This document shows positions 17,467-26,937 of a stretch of 64,000 nucleotides of DNA, one piece after another (positions within the stretch are counted from its first letter, which is position 1; each line of letters opens with the position of its first letter). The DNA is from Streptomyces sp. NBC_01429. GTDB lineage: Bacteria; Actinomycetota; Actinomycetes; Streptomycetales; Streptomycetaceae. The position numbers were made by a program, and so were the translations under genes. The stretch covers positions 1,116,001 to 1,180,000 of the forward strand of contig NZ_CP109599.1 in the NCBI RefSeq assembly GCF_036231945.1, given 5' to 3'. The notes under the pieces are model-generated. The model had not been told where the DNA came from, ran no database searches, and saw nothing but the letters and a program-made list of their open reading frames with translations.

Positions 17467-17605
17467 GACTCGCCACCTCGGGAGTGGGCGGGATTTCGCG
17501 GGCGCGCGTGCGCGAATCGTTGACGCGAAAGCTCCAACACCCCTACGGTCGCGTCCCGTTCGCAATGACGTGCGTCATCCGAAATACCGAACGACGAGGT
17601 GAGGT

Positions 17606-19057
17606 ATGGGACGGCCAGGACGATCAGCGCCGGGTGAACGGCCGGCACCGGCGAGTGAGCGGCCGGCACCGGACGGCGGGCGGGAGTACCGGCCGGACCG
17701 GGGCCAGGACCCGCGACCGCCGCTGACCCGCAGACGCGCGCTCGCGGGTCTGGGCGGAGCGGTGGCCACCGTCGGCGGCCTCGGCGCCGCCGGCGCGGTG
17801 ACGACGGGGTGCGCGGCGCCCTCCGGTGTCGCGGAGGGAAGGACCCGGCTGCGCTACTGGCATCTCTTCGGCGGCGGTGACGGTGTGACCATGACGGGAA
17901 TGGTCGACGCCTTCGCCGCCGCGCACCCGGACATCGGCCTGGAGGCGGCCCAGCTCCAGTGGGGCAGCCCGTACTACACGAAGCTGGGGATGGCGGGGGC
18001 CGGCGGGCGGGCGCCCGAGGTCGCGGTGTCGCATCTGGCGCGGCTCGCGGGGTTCGCGCCGGGCCGGCTGCTCGACCCGTTCGACCTGGACCTGCTGTCC
18101 GGGCACGGGGTCCGGGCCGACCGGTTCCCCCCGGAGATCTGGCGGCGCGGGCGTTTCAACGGCCGGCAGTACGCGATCCCGCTCGACACGCACCCGATGG
18201 TCCTCTACTACAACACCGACGTCTGCGCGCGGGCCGGACTCCTCGGCGACGACGGAGGGCTGCGGCCGATCGCCGGTTCGGCGCAGTTCACCGCCGCGCT
18301 GCGGGCCGCGAAGAAGGCCACCGGCGTGCCCGCCCTGACCACCGAGACGCTCGGCCCCGACGCGGCGACCCCCTGGCGGCTGTTCGCCACGCTGTACGCG
18401 CAGACGGGCGGCGCCGTGCTCTCCGCCGACGGCAAACGGCTCGCCCTGGACGACACCAGGGCGCTGCGGGCCCTCGACTACATGGCGATGCTCACCGACG
18501 AGGGGCTGATGGCGCGCCGCACCGACTACGCGGGGGCGATCGGCGTGTTCAACGACGGGAAGACGGCCTTCCACCTCAACGGCGAGTGGGAGGTGACCAC
18601 CTTCACCCTCTCCGGACTGCCGTTCTCCATGACCCGGGTGCCCGCCCTCCTGGGCAGCGCAGCCGCCCAGGCCGACTGCCACTCCTTCGTCCTGCCGCAC
18701 CAGCAGGACCGCTCGGGCGCCGGGAACGAGGCCGCCCACACCTTCGTCGCCTGGATGGTGAAGCACTCGGTGGACTGGGCCAGGGGCGGTCACGTACCCG
18801 CCTATCTGCCCACGCTCGACGACCCGGCGTATCTGCGGCTCACCCCGCAGTCCGCGTACCGCTCCGTCATCAACGACGTCGCGCTCGATCAGCCCGCGTG
18901 GTTCGCGGGCTCGGCCTCCCTGATGTGGATCGAGCTGGGAGCGGTGTTCTCCGGGGTGCTCACCGGCTCCCGTACGCCCCGCGACGCGCTGCGCGAGGCC
19001 AAGGCCCGGCTGCGCAAACTGCTGGACACCCCCGATCCGCTCGGAGGCGCCGTATGA
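17606..19057 (+). CDS. Sugar ABC transporter substrate-binding lipoprotein
   Basis: A 483-residue family 1 extracellular solute-binding protein. A long hydrophilic N-terminal stretch precedes a twin-arginine motif (TRRRALAGLGG, residues 41-51) and a lipobox ending at Cys69 (VTTGC), so it is exported by Tat and lipid-anchored. The mature part has the typical YWHLFGGGDG and LYYNTDVCARAGL segments. The start ATG 17606 is preceded by GAGGTGAGGT. Its stop overlaps the next gene's ATG by four bases. The substrate is probably a sugar or oligosaccharide; proximity to the aldarate locus is suggestive only. Confidence 0.9.
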   Translation: MGRPGRSAPGERPAPASERPAPDGGREYRPDRGQDPRPPLTRRRALAGLGGAVATVGGLGAAGAVTTGCAAPSGVAEGRTRLRYWHLFGGGDGVTMTGMVDAFAAAHPDIGLEAAQLQWGSPYYTKLGMAGAGGRAPEVAVSHLARLAGFAPGRLLDPFDLDLLSGHGVRADRFPPEIWRRGRFNGRQYAIPLDTHPMVLYYNTDVCARAGLLGDDGGLRPIAGSAQFTAALRAAKKATGVPALTTETLGPDAATPWRLFATLYAQTGGAVLSADGKRLALDDTRALRALDYMAMLTDEGLMARRTDYAGAIGVFNDGKTAFHLNGEWEVTTFTLSGLPFSMTRVPALLGSAAAQADCHSFVLPHQQDRSGAGNEAAHTFVAWMVKHSVDWARGGHVPAYLPTLDDPAYLRLTPQSAYRSVINDVALDQPAWFAGSASLMWIELGAVFSGVLTGSRTPRDALREAKARLRKLLDTPDPLGGAV

Positions 19058-19974
19058 CCACGAGCACCGCCGGGCCCGCCCGACCCACCGGGATCCGCCG
19101 GCGGTGGACCGAGCACGGGCTGCTGTTCATCGCCCCCTTCCTGCTCACCTACACCCTCTTCCTGCTGTGGCCGCTGGTCTCCGGTGTCGGGATGAGCCTG
19201 CGCAGCGACAACATCACCGGCTCCGGCGGCGAGTTCGTCGGCCTCGACAACTACGCGGAGGCGTTCGGCGACCCCGGTGTCTGGTCCTCGATGGGCAACA
19301 CCGTGTGGTTCACCGTGCTGTCCACGGTCCCGCTGGTGCTGTGCGGGCTGGTCTTCGCCCTGCTCGCCCACCATCTGCGCTTCGTGCGGTGGCTGTGGCG
19401 CCTCTCCTGGTTCGCGCCGTTCCTGCTGCCGTCCGGGGTGGTGGGGCTGCTCTTCCTCTGGGTGATCTTCCCGTCGGACTTCGGCTTCGCCGACCAACTG
19501 CTCGCCTCGTTCGGCCTGCACCCCGGCATCGGCTGGCTCACCGACGAGCGGTACGCGATGCTGTCGGTGGTCGCGGCCACCGTGTGGTGGACGGTGGGCT
19601 TCAACTTCCTGCTGTACCTGGCGGCGTTGCAGTCCATCCCCCGCTACGTGTACGAGGCGGCGGAGCTGGACGGCGCGGGCGGCCGGCAGCGGCTGTGGCA
19701 CATCACCCTGCCGATGCTGCGGCGGACGACCGGGGTGGTGCTGATCCTCCAGGTGCTGGCCTCCCTGAAGATCTTCGATCAGGTGTACATCATGACGGGC
19801 GGCGGGCCCGACGACTCCACCCGTCCGATACTCCAGTACGTCTACCAGGCGGGCTTCACGGGCTACCGCATCGGCTACGCGTCCGCCGTCTCGTATCTCT
19901 TCTTCGCTCTGATCGTGATCGTGTCCCTGGTGCAGCTGCGGCTGTCCCGCCGAGGTGGTGAGGAGTCCTCGTGA
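19054..19974 (+). CDS. Carbohydrate ABC transporter permease (MalF type)
   Basis: A 306-residue inner-membrane permease with about six helices and the EAA loop (EAAELDGAGGRQRLWHITLP) that contacts the ATPase. The start ATG 19054 overlaps the binding-protein stop (ATGA), and its own stop overlaps the next gene's GTG. It forms a heterodimeric channel with the following permease. Confidence 0.92.
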   Translation: MTTSTAGPARPTGIRRRWTEHGLLFIAPFLLTYTLFLLWPLVSGVGMSLRSDNITGSGGEFVGLDNYAEAFGDPGVWSSMGNTVWFTVLSTVPLVLCGLVFALLAHHLRFVRWLWRLSWFAPFLLPSGVVGLLFLWVIFPSDFGFADQLLASFGLHPGIGWLTDERYAMLSVVAATVWWTVGFNFLLYLAALQSIPRYVYEAAELDGAGGRQRLWHITLPMLRRTTGVVLILQVLASLKIFDQVYIMTGGGPDDSTRPILQYVYQAGFTGYRIGYASAVSYLFFALIVIVSLVQLRLSRRGGEESS

Positions 19975-20828
19975 GTGCTGTCGCGGACGACGAGGGCCGC
20001 AGGGCCCGCTGGACCCCGGGCAGGGCCGTCCTGCTGGCGGGGTCGCTGCTGCTGGCCGCCGTGTGGGTGCTGCCGCTGGCCTGGGCGCTGGCCATCTCGC
20101 TCAAACCGGAGGCGGAGGCGACCAGGACACCGCTGCGGTGGATCGGCTCCACCGTGACGCTCCAGGCGTACCGGCAGGTGTGGGAGACCGGTGATCTGGT
20201 GCGCTGGCTGTTCAACACCGCGTACATCTCGGTGGTCACCACGCTGCTGACGGTGGTGTTCTGCGCGATGGCGGCGTACGGCTTCGCGCGCACCGACTTC
20301 CGGGGCCGCAAGCTGCTGTACGGGGTGGTACTCGCCGGAATCATGGTGCCGCCGCAGGTGCTGATGGCGCCGCTGTTCGCGGAGATGGTCCAGCTGGGTC
20401 TGGTGGACACCTACTGGGGGGTGATCCTTCCGCAGGTGGCCGTGCCGGCGATGGTATTCATCCTGGTGAGGTTCTTCGACGGGGTGCCGCGCGAGCTGGA
20501 GGAGGCGGCGTTCGTCGACGGGGCCGGGCGCTGGCGGGTCTTCTGGACGATCGTGATGCCGCTCTCGCGGCCGGTGCTCGCCGCGGTCGCCATCTTCACC
20601 TTCATCTCGACCTGGAACAACTTCCTGTGGCCGTTCCTGGTCACCACCGATCCGAACGGGATGACGCTGCCCGTCGGTCTGGTCAACGTCCAGTCCTCGT
20701 ACGGCCTGCGGTACGCGCAGATGATGGCGTCCGTCGTGATCGCGGGGCTGCCGCTGCTGGTGGTCTTCGCGCTCTTCCAGCGGCAGATCGTCCGGGGGGT
20801 GGCGACGACGGGGCTCGCCGGGCAGTGA
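19971..20828 (+). CDS. Carbohydrate ABC transporter permease (MalG type)
   Basis: A 285-residue permease with about six membrane helices and the EAA loop (EAAFVDGAGRWRVFWTIVMP). The start is GTG 19971, overlapping the previous stop by four bases. No ATP-binding subunit follows; in streptomycetes such importers commonly share the MsiK ATPase encoded elsewhere. This is the last gene of the three-gene operon. Confidence 0.92.
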   Translation: MSAVADDEGRRARWTPGRAVLLAGSLLLAAVWVLPLAWALAISLKPEAEATRTPLRWIGSTVTLQAYRQVWETGDLVRWLFNTAYISVVTTLLTVVFCAMAAYGFARTDFRGRKLLYGVVLAGIMVPPQVLMAPLFAEMVQLGLVDTYWGVILPQVAVPAMVFILVRFFDGVPRELEEAAFVDGAGRWRVFWTIVMPLSRPVLAAVAIFTFISTWNNFLWPFLVTTDPNGMTLPVGLVNVQSSYGLRYAQMMASVVIAGLPLLVVFALFQRQIVRGVATTGLAGQ

Positions 20829-20958
20829 CCGCGCGGCGTCGGTGCCTCACGGTTCGTCAGGGCCGTTTTCTCCGCGTGGAGTTGCCGCGTGCCCCTGCCC
20901 CCGGAATGCCCGCTGTGGCAGACTCCCCGGGTATGGAGCCGGCACACGGGGGTGGGGT

Positions 20959-21828
20959 GTGAGCGAGCCCCGATCCGCCCCGACGATCGGGCAGCTCGTT
21001 CTCGGCAGACAGTTGCGTGCCCTGCGCGAAAAGGCCGGGCTCAGCCGGGAGCAGGCGGGCCGGCTGCTGCGTGTCACGGTGGCCACCATCCGGCGGATGG
21101 AGACGGCGGAGGTCGCGCTCAAGATCCCGTACGTACAACTCCTGCTGCCCGCCTACGGGCTGGCCGCCCCGGAGGCCGAGGTCTTCCTGCGGCTGGCGGA
21201 GGAGGCGAACAAGCCGGGCTGGTGGCAGCGGTTCCACGACATACTGCCCGACTGGTTCAGCGGTTACGTCAGCCTCGAAGAGGCCGCCAGGACCATTCGC
21301 GCCTACGAGCCGCACTTCGTGCCGGGGCTGCTCCAGACCGAGGAGTACGCGCACGCCGTCCTGACCACCGGATCCGTGGGCCGTACGGTCGACCGCGACC
21401 GGATCGACCGCCATGTCGCGCTGCGGCTGGAGCGTCAGACGCTGCCCGACCGCCAGGACGCGCCGGTCTTCTGGGCCGTGCTCGACGAGACGGTGCTGCG
21501 CAGGCCGGTCGGTTCGCGGGCCGTGATGCGGGCGCAGCTCGACCGGTTGCTGGAGATGATCGAGCTGCCGAGGGTGACGCTCCAGATCGCCACGTTCGCC
21601 ACCGGCCCGCACGCGGGCACCTACAGCCCGTTCGTCCTGTTCCGCTTCGACATCCCGGAGGTGCGCGACATGGTCTACATCGAGTATCTGACCGGCGCGC
21701 TCTACCTCGACGAGGACAGCGAGGTCACCGCGCACATGCAGGCGATGGACATGATGGTGACCCACGCGGAGCCCGCCACCCGCACGAAGGACCTGCTCAC
21801 CGGGTTCCGCGCGGAACTGGACCGGTAA
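20959..21828 (+). CDS. XRE-family regulator with DUF5753-type C-terminal domain
   Basis: A 289-residue regulator. Residues ~15-70 form a helix-turn-helix (LREKAGLSREQAGRLLRVTV). The rest matches the DUF5753/Scr1-type region of streptomycete regulators (PHFVPGLLQTEEYAHAV, then DRHVALRLERQ and LPRVTLQIATFA). These genes are often paired with a small DUF397 gene, but none follows here. The start GTG 20959 overlaps by four bases the end of a nine-codon reading frame (ATG 20933, peptide MEPAHGGGV), which could act as a coupled leader. Otherwise a stand-alone gene ending at a strong terminator. Confidence 0.88.
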   Translation: MSEPRSAPTIGQLVLGRQLRALREKAGLSREQAGRLLRVTVATIRRMETAEVALKIPYVQLLLPAYGLAAPEAEVFLRLAEEANKPGWWQRFHDILPDWFSGYVSLEEAARTIRAYEPHFVPGLLQTEEYAHAVLTTGSVGRTVDRDRIDRHVALRLERQTLPDRQDAPVFWAVLDETVLRRPVGSRAVMRAQLDRLLEMIELPRVTLQIATFATGPHAGTYSPFVLFRFDIPEVRDMVYIEYLTGALYLDEDSEVTAHMQAMDMMVTHAEPATRTKDLLTGFRAELDR

Positions 21829-21842
21829 CGGCGCGCGGGCAC

Positions 21843-21881
21843 GCGAAGACGGGCGGTGCCGGTCGGCACCGCCCGCTTCGC
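21843..21881. terminator. Bidirectional hairpin terminator
   Basis: The stem is GCGAAG plus CGGGCGGTGCCG against CGGCACCGCCCG plus CTTCGC, with a one-base bulge (A 21849) and a GT loop. It lies in the 63-base gap between the convergent XRE-type regulator and aldo/keto reductase genes and can serve both. There is no T tract, as is usual in high-GC actinobacteria. Confidence 0.8.
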
Positions 21882-21891
21882 GCGGTCGGGG

Positions 21892-22908
<1,017 letters not shown>

Positions 22909-23081
22909 CGAACTCTCCTGGGACGTGGCCGAGACCGGGAAGGACGCCGGCACAGCTCCGCGCGGGCTGTGTTCCGGTCCTGGTAGACGCTACACACGAG
23001 GAACGCCGTTGGGAACGCCGAACAAGTTCCGAAAATTTCCGACAGATTCAAACATCCCGAGGTCCCCCGGGCGCGCCTCTC

Positions 23082-23669
23082 TCAGCCCCGGGAGCGGCGG
23101 TGGGCGGCCACGCGCTCGCGTGTCGCACACCGGCGCGAGCAGTAGCGGCGCGGTGGTCCGCCGCCCTGGGTGAGAAGGACGTCGGTGCAGCTCGGCGAGG
23201 CGCAGAGGCCGCCGGGCGGGCGCTGCCGGTCCCAGAGGAGGACGGTCAGCGCCAGGCAGGACGAGGCGAGGAACCACTCGCCCCAGGGCGCTTCGTCGTC
23301 GCTGTCGAGGTGGGGATGCCAGGGGGTGGCGCCGTGGTGGGACGTGAGGCGTACGGCGCCGGCGGTGCGCCGCAGCAGGCCGTTGACCGCGCGGGCGGCG
23401 CCGTCGGTGTCGGGGGCGGCGAAGACCTCCCGCAACAGCAGCGCGGTGGCGCGCAGTTGGTCGACGTCCTCCTCGGAGAGCGGCAGCGGGACGCTCTCGC
23501 CGTGTGCGCGCAGCACCTCCGCGACCGTGTCGGGGCCGGGACGGTCGCCGGACAGGACGTTGACCAGGGCGACGGTCCGGCGGGCCGTGGCCTGGACGGA
23601 GTGGCGGGTGGACCAGTCGTCGTTCGGGGGCAGCACCCGGCCAATGTAACGCAGGCCGATGTAACGCAT
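23082..23669 (-). CDS. CGNR zinc-finger transcription regulator
   Basis: A 195-residue protein with an ABATE-like N-terminal domain and a C-terminal CGNR-type zinc finger (CASPSC, then RRYCSRRCATRERVAAHR) that probably binds DNA. Two starts are possible: ATG 23669, or GTG 23636, which would leave all copies of a repeated hexamer outside the coding region. Neither has a clear ribosome site. It is divergent from an MFS gene and is likely its regulator. Confidence 0.8.
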   Translation of the reverse strand: MRYIGLRYIGRVLPPNDDWSTRHSVQATARRTVALVNVLSGDRPGPDTVAEVLRAHGESVPLPLSEEDVDQLRATALLLREVFAAPDTDGAARAVNGLLRRTAGAVRLTSHHGATPWHPHLDSDDEAPWGEWFLASSCLALTVLLWDRQRPPGGLCASPSCTDVLLTQGGGPPRRYCSRRCATRERVAAHRRSRG

Positions 23670-23722
23670 GTAGCGAAGGTTTCCGTTACCCCCGTAACGT
23701 TCCGCTCATGCGAAAGCGTTAC
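23646..23722. promoter_or_regulatory. Cluster of five GTAACG/CGTTAC hexamers
   Basis: GTAACG occurs at 23646-23651, 23661-23666 and 23694-23699; CGTTAC at 23684-23689 and 23717-23722. The middle pair forms a perfect inverted repeat with a CCCC spacer (23684-23699). The array covers the divergent promoter region of the CGNR regulator and MFS genes and is a likely operator set for the CGNR protein. Confidence 0.55.
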
Positions 23723-24925
23723 GCGACCGGGGTCCATCTCGCCGGGGCGGCGGTTGCCCGTACGGGGGACGAGATGTCGGGGCCCGCGCTGCTGCTGGCC
23801 GGGCTGGCGGTCACCGGTTCGGCGGCCACCGCCTCGTCGCTGCTCGCGGCCCTCACGGTGTCGGCGGCGGTGGGCGGTCCCCTCCTCGGCGTACTGCTGG
23901 ACAGGGCGGTGGCGCCGGGGCGGCTGCTGGCCGGGGCGCTCGCCGGGTACGCGGCGGCGCTCGTGGTCGTGGTGATGAGCCTCGGGCGGGTGCCGGTGGC
24001 GGTTCCGGTGCTGCTCGCCGTGGCGGCGGGGCTGCTGGGCCCGGCCCTGTCCGGCGGCTGGACCGCTCAGCTGCCCCGGGTCGCCGGGCGCGCTGCGCTG
24101 CCGCGCGCCACCGCGCTCGACGCGATGACCTTCAACTTCGCGAGCCTGGCGGGCCCGGCGCTGGCCGGGGTGGTCGCCGGGGTGGTCGGGGGCCGGGCGG
24201 GGGTGCTGGTCGCCGCGGCGCTGATCTGCCTCGCGCTGCCGTCGGCGCTGGCCCTGCCCCCGGCCGGTGGGCGCGCGCCGGCGGCCGGCGCCGGGCGGCC
24301 GGAACCGCTGGGCCGCGCGCTGGCCGACGGGTTCCTGGCCGTCGTCCGCAACCGGCCGCTGGCCCGTACGACGCTCACCTCGGTGCTCTCCAGCGTGGGC
24401 GCCGGGCTGCTGGTCGCCTGCTGTCCGCCGCTCGCCGCGCGGGACTTCGGCGCGGCCGGCCGGGGCGCGCTGCTGCTCTCCGGTGTCGCCGCCTCGGCGC
24501 TCGCGGCCAACGCCGTACTCGCCCGCCTGCGAAGGCAGCCGCGCCCGGACACCGTGGTGTGGTGCGGGGCGCTGGCCCTGGCGCTCGCCCTGTTGTGCGC
24601 GGCGGCCGGCCGTCCCGTGCTCCTGGCCGTCGCGGTGGTGATCGCCGGAATCGGTGAAGGGCCTCAGCTCACCGCGGTGTTCGCGGTGCGCCACCGGGAG
24701 GCCCCCGAGCGGCTGCGCGGCCGGATCTTCGTCATCGGGGCGAGTCTGAAGATCACCGGATTCGCGCTGGGCGCCGCGCTCGCCGGGCCGCTGGCCGAAC
24801 GGTCGCTGCCGGGCGCCCTGCTGGCCGGGGCCGCCGTCGAGGTGATCGCCGTGCTGGCCTTCGCCGCGGTACGGGTCGGCGCGGGCGGCCGCCCCCGTAC
24901 CCCGGCCCGCCCCCTCACGCGTTGA
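23708..24925 (+). CDS. MFS transporter, probable efflux
   Basis: A 405-residue major facilitator with about 11-12 hydrophobic helices and an MFS-like cytosolic loop after helix 2 (LGVLLDRAVAPGR). The pairing with a divergent regulator suggests drug or metabolite efflux, but the substrate is unknown. Its 3' end overlaps the convergent response-regulator gene by 11 bases. Very Ala/Leu/Gly-rich; no soluble domain. Confidence 0.85.
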   Translation: MRKRYATGVHLAGAAVARTGDEMSGPALLLAGLAVTGSAATASSLLAALTVSAAVGGPLLGVLLDRAVAPGRLLAGALAGYAAALVVVVMSLGRVPVAVPVLLAVAAGLLGPALSGGWTAQLPRVAGRAALPRATALDAMTFNFASLAGPALAGVVAGVVGGRAGVLVAAALICLALPSALALPPAGGRAPAAGAGRPEPLGRALADGFLAVVRNRPLARTTLTSVLSSVGAGLLVACCPPLAARDFGAAGRGALLLSGVAASALAANAVLARLRRQPRPDTVVWCGALALALALLCAAAGRPVLLAVAVVIAGIGEGPQLTAVFAVRHREAPERLRGRIFVIGASLKITGFALGAALAGPLAERSLPGALLAGAAVEVIAVLAFAAVRVGAGGRPRTPARPLTR

Positions 24926-25559
24926 GGTAGGCGAGGACCGCGAGGACCCGGCGGTTGCTGTCGCTGTCCTGCGGCAGCAGGAGTTTGGCGAAGATGCTGG
25001 AGATGTGTTTGGCGGCGGCCCCCTCGCTGATGTGCAGCCGCCCGGCGATGGCGTTGTTGGAGCAGCCCTCCGCCATGAGTTCCAGCACACCGCGCTCGCG
25101 TGCGGTGAGGGTGCCGAGGGGCTCGTCGCGGGCGTGACTGACCATCAGCTGGGCTACGACCGCCGGGTCCATGGCCGTACCGCCGGCCGCGACCCTGCGG
25201 ATGGCGTCGACGAACTCGTCGCTGTCGAACACACTGTCCTTGAGGAGATAGCCGATCCCGCCCGTGCCGTCCGCCAGCAGTTCGCGCGCGTACATCTGCT
25301 CGACGTGCTGGGAGAGCACCAGGATCGGCAGCCCCGGCAGTTCGCTCCGGGCCCGTAGGGCGGCCTTCAGTCCCTCGGTGGTGAAGGTCGGCGGCAGCCG
25401 GACGTCCACGATGGCGATGTCGGGCCGGTGTGCGACGAGCGCGGCCGACAGGTCCTCGCCGTTGTCGACGGCGGCCACCACCTCGAACTCGTATGCCTCC
25501 AGCAGCTGGATGAGCCCCTGCCTCAGGAGGAAGAGGTCTTCGGCGAGGACAACGCGCAC
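24915..25559 (-). CDS. NarL/FixJ-family response regulator
   Basis: A 214-residue two-component regulator. The receiver domain has acidic residues in LAED, the phospho-acceptor Asp52 (DIAIVDVRLPP) and the conserved Lys in YLLKD (~104). The C-terminal LuxR-type HTH is LTARERGVLELMAEGCSNNAIAGRL. The start is GTG 25559 with GGAG five bases upstream, giving a 37-base overlap with the kinase gene and so coupled translation. It likely controls the ABC transporter genes upstream in the same direction. Confidence 0.92.
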   Translation of the reverse strand: MRVVLAEDLFLLRQGLIQLLEAYEFEVVAAVDNGEDLSAALVAHRPDIAIVDVRLPPTFTTEGLKAALRARSELPGLPILVLSQHVEQMYARELLADGTGGIGYLLKDSVFDSDEFVDAIRRVAAGGTAMDPAVVAQLMVSHARDEPLGTLTARERGVLELMAEGCSNNAIAGRLHISEGAAAKHISSIFAKLLLPQDSDSNRRVLAVLAYLNA

Positions 25560-26836
25560 GGTATCTCCATGTTCATGACGGTCGGACCGCCGGGGGGACT
25601 GCTGATGTGCAGGGTTCCGTCGAAGGTGGCCAGCCTGCGGCGGATGCCGTCGAGGCCGCTGCCCAGCCCGGCGGTGGCGCCGCCCTGCCCGTCGTCGGTG
25701 ACGCGGGCGCGCAGCGCGCCGTCCTCGTACCGGGCGTCCATCGTGACGTGTTCGGCGCCCGAGTGCTTCAGCGCGTTGGTGAGCAGTTCCGACACGGAGA
25801 AGTAGACGGCGGACTCGACGGGCTGCGGCAGCTCGCCGGGGATGTCCACCGAGGTCTCGACCGGCAGCGGGCTCGCGAGTCCCAGGGCGCGCAGCGCGTC
25901 GGCGAGCCCCCGCTCGGCGAGGACCGGCGGATGGATCCCGCGTACGAGGTCGCGCAGTTCGCGCAGGGCCAGTACGGAGGAGGTGCGCGCGTCCCGCAGC
26001 AGTCGGCGCGCCTCCTGCGGGTTGGCGTCGAGGTGCCGGTCGACGGCGCCGAGGGTCATGCCGAGACCGACCAGCCTGGCCTGGGCGCCGTCGTGCAGAT
26101 CGCGTTCGATCCGGCGCAGTTCGGCGGCCTGGGTGTCCAGCGCGCCGGACCGGGTCTCGGCCAGATGCCTGACCCGGGAGGCGAGGACGGCCCGCTCGGT
26201 CGGTCCGAGCAGGAAGCGGGTGAAGTGGGCGTGCGCGACGAGGGGCAGCCTGCTGGTCCGCGTCCAGAGGGCGAGGACCCCGACGGCGAGTACTCCGGCC
26301 GCCAGCGCGCTGAGCCAGCTGTCGACCGGGACCAGGCAGTACCAGCGTCCACCGCCGCCGGCCCGCAGGACGGGCTGCCACAGGCCGCCGGCCAGCGCGA
26401 GCCCCTCCAGCGCGTAGTAGAGGACGGCGGCGGGTACGAAGCCGATCAGCCCGGCGGCACTGTTGAGCAGCAGCCACAGCAGATCGCGCCAGCTGGCCGG
26501 GTCGGTGAGGATCCACTTGCAGCGGCGCATCCATCCGACGATGTCCTTCTCGAACTCGGGCTCCGGCCGGTACGGGTCGCCGATCGGCACCCCGTACCGG
26601 CCCGCGACGCGCCGGTTGGCGTCGCACAGCCGCCGGACCGCTCCGGTGACCACCGGCAGCGCGGCGGCGCCGATGCCGATGACGAACAGGCCCACGAAGT
26701 AGGTGGTCACCAGGAAGAGACAGACCGAGGCCAGCGCGCCGGACGCGACGGCGATTCCCACCAGGGTGTCGGTGCCCGCCGTGCGGGTACGGGCACGCAC
26801 GGCGGCCAGTGGCCCGGCCCACGGCCGCTCGCTCAT
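25523..26836 (-). CDS. Sensor histidine kinase (HisKA_3 type)
   Basis: A 437-residue membrane kinase. The N-terminal half has several hydrophobic helices in two clusters (about residues 20-65 and 125-225) and no large outside loop, so it may sense within the membrane. The phosphorylation His lies in RIERDLHDGAQARL (~248). The ATPase domain has ELLTNALKHSGAEHV and GLGSGLDGIRRRL. ATG 26836 is used although its ribosome site is very close. It is the partner of the overlapping response regulator. It lies 101 bases downstream of the ABC permease gene, so kinase and transporter are probably one functional unit. Confidence 0.88.
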   Translation of the reverse strand: MSERPWAGPLAAVRARTRTAGTDTLVGIAVASGALASVCLFLVTTYFVGLFVIGIGAAALPVVTGAVRRLCDANRRVAGRYGVPIGDPYRPEPEFEKDIVGWMRRCKWILTDPASWRDLLWLLLNSAAGLIGFVPAAVLYYALEGLALAGGLWQPVLRAGGGGRWYCLVPVDSWLSALAAGVLAVGVLALWTRTSRLPLVAHAHFTRFLLGPTERAVLASRVRHLAETRSGALDTQAAELRRIERDLHDGAQARLVGLGMTLGAVDRHLDANPQEARRLLRDARTSSVLALRELRDLVRGIHPPVLAERGLADALRALGLASPLPVETSVDIPGELPQPVESAVYFSVSELLTNALKHSGAEHVTMDARYEDGALRARVTDDGQGGATAGLGSGLDGIRRRLATFDGTLHISSPPGGPTVMNMEIPCALSSPKTSSS

Positions 26837-26937
26837 GCTCCCCCATGCGTCGTGGGTACAGGCACGCCCCCGGTCAGCATAGTTGCTCTTCCCGGAGGCG
26901 GCACAGCGGCTGGGACAGCCGGTGGAGGCGCTGTCGC

